In this document: one piece after another, positions 8,555-13,289 of the stretch | Layout: each line of letters begins with the position of its first letter | Numbering within the stretch: position 1 is the first letter of the stretch | Source of the DNA: JAYZVT01 sp050248375 | Lineage (GTDB): Bacteria > Pseudomonadota > Alphaproteobacteria > Rhizobiales > Methyloligellaceae | Direction of reading: 5' to 3' | Length of the DNA: 13,289 nt | Assembly (NCBI GenBank): GCA_050248375.1 | Contig: JBFWSL010000074.1 | Span: 1-13,289, forward strand | The notes under the pieces: model-generated | The model's input: only the letters and a program-made list of their open reading frames with translations | Told to the model about the DNA's origin: nothing | Databases searched by the model: none | Translations under genes and position numbers: made by a program

Positions 8555-9529
8555 TCAGGACACCAGCGACCGGCCGCGCGACAGGCAGGCTTCCGCCTCG
8601 CGCACGATGCGGCGGAGAATGTCGCCCGCCGGCTCGATGGCCCGGATCTGCCCGACACATTCGCCCACGAAGGTGTTAGCGACGTCCACGTCTCCCGTCT
8701 CCCACGCCCGTTTCCAGCGGGCCGACTGGCCTTCGGCGTCCTTCACCAGATCCGCTTCCCGGCCGTGCCACATGTCGGTGAAGCCGTTGCGCAGCACCCG
8801 CGCGGTGAAGCGTGAAGGCCACTCCAGTTTGCGGGCGATGTCCATGACGCTGCTGCGGATGGTGGCGTCGCCGTCGGCGGCGAGCGCGGCGGCATGCATC
8901 TGCCCGTGCACATTCGCCTCCGGCGATGCCCAGAAGCGCGATCCGACCAGCGCCCCGTCCGCCCCCAGCATCAGCGCCGCCGCCAGCCCGCGCCCGTCGG
9001 CGATGCCGCCGGCCGCGCACAGCAGCGTGTCGGGAGCCTCGCGGCTCAGCAGGTCGGCGACTTCGGGAACCAGGGTCAGCGTCGCCCGCTTCTCCCCGTG
9101 ACCTCCGGCCTCCGCGCCCTGGGCCACGACGATGTCCGCGCCCGCCGCCAGCGCGGCGCGCGCGTCCGCCACCGTCTGCACCTGGCAGATCAGCAAAGCG
9201 CCCGCCTCGCGCACCGCCGCGCCGAACGGCCGCGGGTCACCGAAGGACAGGAAGATGGCCGCGGGGCTGCGCTCGAGCACCGTGTCGAGCAGTGCGGGCT
9301 GCTTCGCCAGCGACCAGGTGATGAAACCGCAGCCGACCCGGGCATTGCCCGCGGCGCGGAACTGCTCGTCGATCCAGTCCGCATCGCCATAGCCGCCGCC
9401 GATCAGCCCGAGCCCGCCCCCCGCCGACACCGCGGCGGCGAGACGGCCGCCGGCGGCGAAGGCCATGGGCGCGGAGATCACCGGATGCTCGATGCCGAGC
9501 CGCTCCGTCAGGCGGGTGATGAGGGGCAT
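8555..9529 (-). CDS. nitronate monooxygenase-like FMN enzyme
   Basis: 324-residue flavoprotein of the nitronate monooxygenase / 2-nitropropane dioxygenase family, a TIM barrel that binds FMN and oxidises nitronates such as propionate 3-nitronate. N-terminal barrel strand HPVISAPMAFAAGG with the glycine-rich GGGLGLIGGG (37-46), AQGAEAGGHG (136-145) with the likely catalytic His144, AAGGIADGRG (172-181) and GADGALVGSRF (189-199) for phosphate binding are all visible. The ATG at 9529 has CGGAG 6 bases upstream; that site lies in the 12-base gap after the PIN gene. The family also holds enoyl-ACP reductase FabK and others, so the exact substrate is not settled. Cytoplasmic, no signal peptide. Tight spacing suggests transcription with the genes on either side. 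Confidence 0.88.
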   Translation of the reverse strand: MPLITRLTERLGIEHPVISAPMAFAAGGRLAAAVSAGGGLGLIGGGYGDADWIDEQFRAAGNARVGCGFITWSLAKQPALLDTVLERSPAAIFLSFGDPRPFGAAVREAGALLICQVQTVADARAALAAGADIVVAQGAEAGGHGEKRATLTLVPEVADLLSREAPDTLLCAAGGIADGRGLAAALMLGADGALVGSRFWASPEANVHGQMHAAALAADGDATIRSSVMDIARKLEWPSRFTARVLRNGFTDMWHGREADLVKDAEGQSARWKRAWETGDVDVANTFVGECVGQIRAIEPAGDILRRIVREAEACLSRGRSLVS

Positions 9530-9541
9530 TCGGAACTCCGG

Positions 9542-9955
9542 TCAGCAGGCAATGGCGTTGAGATGTCCGCGTTCGGCGTAATCGAGAAGCAGTCTGTCTC
9601 GAGTTAACAGGGTCATGCCATATTCTCGAGCAGTCGCAGCGAGGATTCGGTCCGCTGGATCGCTCGGCGGATCTCCTGGCAGGAATCGTGACGCTATCAA
9701 GACTCTCGGCGGCATCTGCGCAAGCGCAGCCCCCTGGAGCCTAAGCAAGGATTCGAACCACGCCCCGACATCCATGGTGAGCGACAGGCGCTTCTTCGAA
9801 ACAAGGGTCGCCACCTCCCACGCTGTAATCGGGGAAACGAATGCGGCGCTTTGCTCCGATGCCATGTCCACAGCCGACTTTCCTGCTGAAGAAAGCGGAT
9901 ACGCACCCGCGATCCAGATTGCGGCATGCGTATCCAGCAACACGGCACTATTCAT
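9542..9955 (-). CDS. PIN-domain toxin, VapC-like ribonuclease
   Basis: 137-residue PIN domain protein, a Mg-dependent RNase fold used by VapC toxins. Acidic active-site residues are in the right places: Asp8 in LLDTHAAIW, Glu47 in SPITAWEVATL, Asp99 and Asp102 in SDPADRILAATA, and Asp120 in LLTRD. Length and order match the VapC group with a DTHxxxW start. The ATG overlaps the upstream partner's stop by 4 bases (ATGA), as is usual for toxin-antitoxin pairs where the antitoxin comes first. Base composition here is less GC-rich than in flanking genes, consistent with horizontal acquisition. The RNA target cannot be predicted. PIN identity is strong; toxicity is inferred. Confidence 0.88.
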   Translation of the reverse strand: MNSAVLLDTHAAIWIAGAYPLSSAGKSAVDMASEQSAAFVSPITAWEVATLVSKKRLSLTMDVGAWFESLLRLQGAALAQMPPRVLIASRFLPGDPPSDPADRILAATAREYGMTLLTRDRLLLDYAERGHLNAIAC

Positions 9956-10335
9956 TCGGAGTCGCCCTGATCGGCGTTCCAGATTTCTCCCGTAGGTGCC
10001 GTCAAATCGACGCCTGGCGGAATGTGCACCGTACCCTTTAACCCACCATACAACGGACGCGCCTCCCCGGAACGGCCGCCCGTTCCAGCCTCACGAACGC
10101 GCCTGAATGTTACGCGCTCGGCCGCCATGTCCACATTCTCCGTCTTCCATCCTGCTTCCAGCCAAGCCCGGCTATGCGGGTGGTTTGCGGGGTTGTTCGC
10201 CCACCATGCTCGATGCTCCCGCGCACTGCTCGGCAACTTGAAGCCGAGAATGCGCTCGATCCCATCGAACGAGACCTGCCACTCGAAGCTGGAGTGATGC
10301 CGCAATTCCTCGGCGATTGGCTGATACTTCGTCAT
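9952..10335 (-). CDS. putative antitoxin: SAREHRAWWANN-type domain plus antitoxin-like tail
   Basis: 127 residues, start ATG 10335 (GGAAGG 11 bases upstream). Residues 1-80 carry a motif series YQPIAEELR ... FDGIERILGFKLPSSAREHRAWWANNP ... RAWLEAGW that I associate with an uncharacterised domain annotated as hypothetical (I believe DUF7662). Residues 82-93 form a Gly/Arg-rich linker. Residues 94-127 (PLYGGLKGTVHIPPGVDLTAP to the end) look like the extended C-terminal tails of Phd/VapB-type antitoxins that wrap around a PIN toxin. The 4-base overlap with the PIN gene and the direct repeats over its promoter fit an autoregulated antitoxin. It is not an obvious AbrB, RHH or Phd protein by eye. 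The antitoxin role is inferred from context and tail; an unrelated DNA-binding role is possible. Confidence 0.7.
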   Translation of the reverse strand: MTKYQPIAEELRHHSSFEWQVSFDGIERILGFKLPSSAREHRAWWANNPANHPHSRAWLEAGWKTENVDMAAERVTFRRVREAGTGGRSGEARPLYGGLKGTVHIPPGVDLTAPTGEIWNADQGDSE

Positions 10336-10352
10336 TCCGCACGCTGCCTTCC

Positions 10353-10394
10353 GTTACCGAATTCGTAACTATCGTAACTCTTATCGTAAGTCAA
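10353..10394 (-). promoter_or_regulatory. putative toxin-antitoxin promoter with direct-repeat operator
   Basis: Three direct copies of a 9-base word, read on the minus strand as ACTTACGAT (10391-10383), AGTTACGAT (10379-10371) and AGTTACGAA (10370-10362), with start spacings of 12 and 9. A partly inverted GGTAAC follows at 10358-10353. They overlay a possible promoter: TTGACT (10394-10389), 15-base spacer, GATAGT (10373-10368). This arrangement suits binding by the upstream partner or the toxin-antitoxin complex for autoregulation. The patch is AT-rich against its surroundings. Confidence 0.5.
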
Positions 10395-10678
10395 GGTGGG
10401 AGGGTACGCCCCTCCCTCACTTCCTCGTCGGGATAGAGAATCCCACGCCGTCCTTGATGCCCGGGGCCAGCGCGCCGTCACCGTCTTGATGCGGGTGAAG
10501 TTGGTGTGTCGCAACTTCAGCTTCCCCGGTCCGGACCGAGTGGACACCCTCCCGGAAGTTCACATCTAGGCGGCCATGGGCGCAAGCGGGCCAGCCGCGG
10601 GAGTTTTTCTCCACACCGTCTTCCCTGGGTCCGGCGCCCTGCCTATATTGAGAAATCCGGGGGTTATTTGGGGGAATC
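10395..10678. other. intergenic region with no clear gene; possible coding remnant
   Basis: There is no gene with recognisable homology here. On the minus strand an open frame (10547 leftward) includes LKLRHTNFTRIKTVTAR, which reminds me of the start of some phage-type integrases. It then loses sense and runs into the operator region, and no catalytic domain follows. It may be a decayed fragment or chance. The right end holds the promoter candidate for the downstream membrane protein. Confidence 0.3.
10621..10649 (+). promoter_or_regulatory. possible promoter for the small membrane protein
   Basis: TTCCCT, a 17-base spacer and TATATT (10644-10649), about 30 bases before the ATG at 10679. The -10 is good and the -35 is poor. 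Pattern match only. Confidence 0.35.
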
Positions 10679-11131
10679 ATGGCCGCCCAACTGCAAGACG
10701 CCTATGAGCGCCTTCGCCGCCTCGCCGCGAGCGCCAGCCTGCCGGTCTGGGCCGCGCGCTATACCAGCATCCTCCTTCCCCAGGGCCTTCTCGCCTTCCT
10801 GCTCCATGCCTGGCTCGGCTTCGATGCCAACCACGCGGACTTTCCCGTCGGCATCAAGCTCGACCCGGTGCACGCGGTCACGCATATCCTGTGGGGCGCG
10901 GCCGGCGCCTATTACGGCTTCGTGCGTCCGAACCTGGCGGTGCCCTACCTGATCGTCTTCGGCGTCTATTACGTCGTGCTCTCCGCCTTCGGCACCTTCA
11001 CCGACTATCATTTCGGATTGCAGCTCGGCCTCAGGGAGAACATCGCGCACTGGACGCTGGGTCCGCTCGGCCTGATCATCGGTCTCTACGGCCTGTGGCA
11101 GGAGAGGCGCGCGAAAATATCGCCGTCCTAG
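10679..11131 (+). CDS. small integral membrane protein, about four helices
   Basis: 150-residue membrane protein. Hydrophobic segments lie near residues 30-46, 62-81, 88-106 and 121-140, with a basic amphipathic N-terminus (DAYERLRRLAA) and a basic C-terminal end (WQERRAKISPS). Polar residues recur at helix ends: DPVHAVTHILWG (62-73) and ENIAHWTLG (120-128). The H-x-x-x-H pattern and the N-x-x-H-W before the last helix recall DUF4383-like proteins, but I cannot assign a family with certainty. The start is ATG 10679 with GGGGGA just upstream. It ends 39 bases before the acyltransferase-like gene on the same strand, so one transcript is possible. Function unknown. Confidence 0.75.
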   Translation: MAAQLQDAYERLRRLAASASLPVWAARYTSILLPQGLLAFLLHAWLGFDANHADFPVGIKLDPVHAVTHILWGAAGAYYGFVRPNLAVPYLIVFGVYYVVLSAFGTFTDYHFGLQLGLRENIAHWTLGPLGLIIGLYGLWQERRAKISPS

Positions 11132-11170
11132 ACGAATTTCCGATCCGCCGGGGGTGAAGGGAAAAACGAG

Positions 11171-11848
11171 GTGATTCATTCCGCCGCCTTCGCCTGGGGA
11201 CGACTCGTCGGCGCCTATTCGCGCTCGGTCGTTGCCGAACGCAACACCGAGCCTGTCATGGATTGCCCGCTCCCCGGTGAGCCGACCATCTGGCTGGGCT
11301 GGCACGAGGCCAACCTGATCACCATCGCGCTGCACCGTTTCATTGTCCGCCGGCCCGTCGTCGCCTTTGCCCCCTCGGCGCTCAAAGGCAGCGCCGTTCG
11401 CGGCTGGCTGCAGGCCCTCGGCGTGGGCGTGGTGCCCATAGGCGAGGGCGCGGCGGCCGGCGTTACCCTGCGCGTGATGCGCCGCGCCCTGCGCGAAGGC
11501 CACGACGTCATGATCGCCGCCGACGGTCCGGCCGGACCGCGCCGCATGGCCCGCCCCGGAGCATTGTGGCTGGCTTCGGCGCTGTCGAAGCGGGTCGCTC
11601 CGGTCGGCTGCGCCGCCAGCCCCGCTTTCCGCCTGCCCCGGTGGGACCGCCATATCGTTCCCCTGCCCGGCGCGCATGTGGTCGCCATATTCGGCGCCCC
11701 CATCCGCCTGGAGCACGACCCCAGGTCGCCCGAGGCCTGCGGCCAGGTCTCCGGCATCCTCGACGGCCTGATGACGCGCTCGCGCGGCCGCCTCGCGCGA
11801 ATAGCCGGTGGCGCGCCCGTCCCAAGCCCCAATTCGGAAGCCTCCTGA
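11171..11848 (+). CDS. DUF374-type lysophospholipid acyltransferase-like protein
   Basis: 225 residues, GTG start at 11171 with GAAGGG 9 bases upstream. It resembles the DUF374 family, a branch of the glycerolipid acyltransferase superfamily: WHEANLI (44-50) with His45 and Glu46 at the site of the HX4D box, ALKGSAVRGWLQALGVGVVPIG (70-91), DGPAGPRRMARPGALWLA (118-135) and the WDR-x3-PLP ending (158-166) followed by FGAPI. It is predicted to act at the inner membrane on lipid A-like or lysophospholipid acceptors; the substrate is unknown. Its TGA overlaps the next gene's ATG (TGATG), so translation is probably coupled. The C-terminal 20 residues are low-complexity Ala/Gly/Pro/Ser. The family call is good by motif. 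Confidence 0.82.
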   Translation: MIHSAAFAWGRLVGAYSRSVVAERNTEPVMDCPLPGEPTIWLGWHEANLITIALHRFIVRRPVVAFAPSALKGSAVRGWLQALGVGVVPIGEGAAAGVTLRVMRRALREGHDVMIAADGPAGPRRMARPGALWLASALSKRVAPVGCAASPAFRLPRWDRHIVPLPGAHVVAIFGAPIRLEHDPRSPEACGQVSGILDGLMTRSRGRLARIAGGAPVPSPNSEAS

Positions 11849-12687
11849 TGGACATGCGTCTGCCCGACTGGATACGCGTCGTCGTCCTCGCGTCCACGCT
11901 GATGCAGCTCGTGTTCGGGCTGACGCTGTTCTACGACCCCTCGCGCATCGCCGACGTCTGGCCGTGGCCGCTGCCGCCGCTCAGCGCGCGCATCCTCGGC
12001 GCCAGCACCCTGGTGTCGGTGCCGCTCGCGCTGTTCGCGCTCCACGTCAACCGCTTCGGCGCGGCCATGATCCCATTCGTCATGATGGCCACCTACCGCG
12101 TGCTGCAGCTCGTCGCCGGCATCATCCACATCGACCGCTTCAAGGGCGGGACGATGACCACTCTCAACTATTTCGGCGGCGGCTTCATGATGCTCGCCAT
12201 CTTCCTCTGGGTGCTGTGGGCGGGAAGCCGGGGTAAGCTGCCGCGCGCGCGCGAAGGCGCCCCGCTCGGGGCGCCGATGCCGTGGAAGCCGAAGCCGGAC
12301 CTGCGGCCCGCGCTCTCCCTGCTCGCATTCGTCTATGCCGCCCTCGGCGTCGCCTTCCTCGTCATGGGCGGCGGCGCGGCCGGCTTCTGGATCGACGCGG
12401 GCGGCCTGACGCCGCTGACCGCGCGGCTGTTCGCCTCTCCCCTGATCGGCCTCGGCCTCGGCCTGTGGCTGGTCTCCCGCTCCCGCGACTGGCGGCGCGC
12501 CGCCATCCCCGCCACCGGCATGCTCACCATCGGCTTCGCCGTCTCCGCCGCCATGCTGCTCGGGCTGGACAAGGTGGCGCTTCCCACTCCGGTGGCATGG
12601 CTGGTTGCCGCCACCCCCGCGCTGCTGTTCGCCATCGGCGCCTGGATCCTGCTGAGCCGTCCCGCCGCGGCCGCCCGCCAGCGGTAA
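11848..12687 (+). CDS. membrane protein made of two duplicated four-helix halves
   Basis: 279 residues, about eight hydrophobic segments. The two halves (about 7-126 and 152-270) look like an internal duplication: the first has W-P-x-P-L-P-P-L-S-A-R-I-L-G-A (38-52) and the second G-G-L-T-P-L-T-A-R-L-F-A-S (185-197), each after a first helix and before a second helix and a basic loop (HVNRFGAAMIP / SRDWRRAAIP). A basic cytoplasmic linker (SRGKLPRAREG to KPKP) joins them. The start is ATG 11848, overlapping the acyltransferase stop; GGAAG lies 7 bases upstream, and a second ATG at 11854 is possible. I do not recognise a named family. The coupling suggests a shared envelope role with the acyltransferase-like gene. 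Confidence 0.8.
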   Translation: MDMRLPDWIRVVVLASTLMQLVFGLTLFYDPSRIADVWPWPLPPLSARILGASTLVSVPLALFALHVNRFGAAMIPFVMMATYRVLQLVAGIIHIDRFKGGTMTTLNYFGGGFMMLAIFLWVLWAGSRGKLPRAREGAPLGAPMPWKPKPDLRPALSLLAFVYAALGVAFLVMGGGAAGFWIDAGGLTPLTARLFASPLIGLGLGLWLVSRSRDWRRAAIPATGMLTIGFAVSAAMLLGLDKVALPTPVAWLVAATPALLFAIGAWILLSRPAAAARQR

Positions 12688-12698
12688 CAATTCGTTAA
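12684..12698 (+). promoter_or_regulatory. possible CtrA-like box
   Basis: GTAA, 7 bases, TTAAC: one mismatch from the alphaproteobacterial CtrA consensus TTAA-N7-TTAA. It overlaps the stop of the preceding gene and lies about 110 bases before the predicted start of GNAT transcription. Short AT-rich words match easily by chance. Confidence 0.2.
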
Positions 12699-12751
12699 CC
12701 GAATGGCCCGGATCAGCCGGATTCCGGTCATGTCCCCGCCATGTTGGGGAA

Positions 12752-12804
12752 ATATTGTGCACCGCAGCGCAGGCTATTGACCTTGCTGCTGCGCTGCACA
12801 ATAT
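12752..12804 (+). promoter_or_regulatory. GNAT gene promoter within a 17-bp inverted repeat
   Basis: Arms ATATTGTGCACCGCAGC (12752-12768) and GCTGCGCTGCACAATAT (12788-12804) are inverted with one mismatch and a 19-base spacer. Each arm contains TGC-N3-GCA (TGCACCGCA; TGCGCTGCA), the half-site type reported for PhaR, the polyhydroxyalkanoate regulator. A good promoter, TTGACC (12777-12782) with a 16-base spacer to CAATAT (12799-12804), has its -35 in the spacer and its -10 in the right arm. A regulator bound here would block RNA polymerase. The DNA could also fold as a hairpin. Confidence 0.55.
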
Positions 12805-12840
12805 CCTTGTGGAATGATTCGTTTCTGGAGCCGCCTGAAG

Positions 12841-13289
12841 ATGCCTGTCACCGAGGAGCCCCGGACTTTCCAGGGCACGGTCCGCAAGCTCTGGTACACG
12901 GAACTGGACAAGTACCGTGACCATCTCCTGCGCCTCGACGAGGAGAGCCGCCGCCTGCGTTTCGGCATGAACGTGGACAACGCGTTCATCGGCAATTATG
13001 CGCGCCGGCTCGCCGACATGAAGAGTATCGTCTATGCCTGCCTGGTGGACGACGAGGTGCGGGCCGCGGCCGAGCTGCGCCCGCTGGGCGACACGTTCAG
13101 CGCCGAGGCCGAGGCGGCCTTCTCCGTGGAGAAGGACCACCAGAACATTGGCATCGGCACCGAGCTGATGGGCCGCATCATCCGCGCCGCCCGCAACCGC
13201 GGCATCACCCGGCTGTACATGAACTGCCTGGCGGAGAACCGCCGCATGCAGCGCATCGCCAGGAAATACGAGGCGGTGCTCACCTTCGA
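12841..13289 (+). CDS. GNAT family N-acetyltransferase (partial, C-terminus missing)
   Basis: 149 residues are visible before the right edge. The acetyl-CoA pyrophosphate-binding motif A is Q101-N-I-G-I-G-T-E-L at 101-109, followed by the helix MGRIIRAARNRG and then ITRLYMNCLAENRRMQRIARKYEA, typical of GNAT motif B. The N-terminal part (VRKLWYTELDKYRDHLLRLDEESRRLRFG) matches a common alphaproteobacterial group; the acceptor is unknown. The start is taken at ATG 12841 because the promoter's -10 ends at 12804 and GGAG lies at 12827-12830. An in-frame ATG at 12814 would need an almost leaderless message. Cytoplasmic. Confidence 0.85.
   Translation, partial: MPVTEEPRTFQGTVRKLWYTELDKYRDHLLRLDEESRRLRFGMNVDNAFIGNYARRLADMKSIVYACLVDDEVRAAAELRPLGDTFSAEAEAAFSVEKDHQNIGIGTELMGRIIRAARNRGITRLYMNCLAENRRMQRIARKYEAVLTF

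Noticed and set aside
7608..9101. 497-codon plus-strand open frame
   Set aside because: Antisense to zapE and the nitronate monooxygenase-like gene, both with clear motifs.
11215..13140. 641-codon minus-strand open frame
   Set aside because: Antisense to three plausible plus-strand genes; composition is that of a shadow frame.

Overview
The window is a GC-rich stretch of a bacterial chromosome. It is most likely from an alphaproteobacterium of the Hyphomicrobiales (Rhizobiales) type. Three things point there: the TCA-cycle order zapE - mdh - sucC - sucD - sucA, the protein sequences themselves, and a 111-bp two-palindrome intergenic repeat beginning AGCATGATCCGG, a sequence I associate with rhizobial genomes. 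The species cannot be named from sequence alone.

Layout. Bases 1-5560 carry minus-strand TCA-cycle genes, transcribed from right to left: mdh, then an intrinsic terminator, sucC and sucD (overlapping by one base), a tandem pair of 111-bp repeats, and sucA (cut by the left edge). Divergent from mdh is a plus-strand phosphate transporter of the Pit family (5766-7298). A third copy of the repeat lies between it and the convergent gene zapE. Reading from right to left, the next minus-strand run is a 127-residue protein with antitoxin-like features, a VapC-like PIN protein, a nitronate monooxygenase-like enzyme and zapE. The first two overlap by 4 bases and the other gaps are 12 and 38 bases. From 10679 the plus strand carries a small membrane protein, a DUF374-type acyltransferase overlapping a duplicated membrane protein, and a GNAT acetyltransferase cut by the right edge.

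How the genes work together. SucA is the E1 subunit of 2-oxoglutarate dehydrogenase, which makes succinyl-CoA. SucCD converts succinyl-CoA to succinate with NTP formation, and Mdh oxidises malate to oxaloacetate. The terminator after mdh and the paired hairpins between sucD and sucA could separate expression of these steps.

Most unusual features. (1) SucD has a normal 291-residue body followed by about 76 residues rich in Lys, Ala and Pro, including three near-repeats of 16-17 residues, like a histone-H1 tail. (2) The upstream partner of the PIN protein is not an obvious classical VapB, Phd or AbrB antitoxin. It joins a domain with a SAREHRAWWANN-type motif to a short tail resembling the toxin-binding end of some antitoxins, and three direct repeats of an (A/C)GTTACGA-like word lie over its promoter. 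This is the best candidate for an undescribed system. (3) The 111-bp element supplies the TAG stop codon of both sucD and zapE at the same internal position. (4) The GNAT gene has a promoter flanked by a 17-bp inverted repeat built from two TGC-N3-GCA words.
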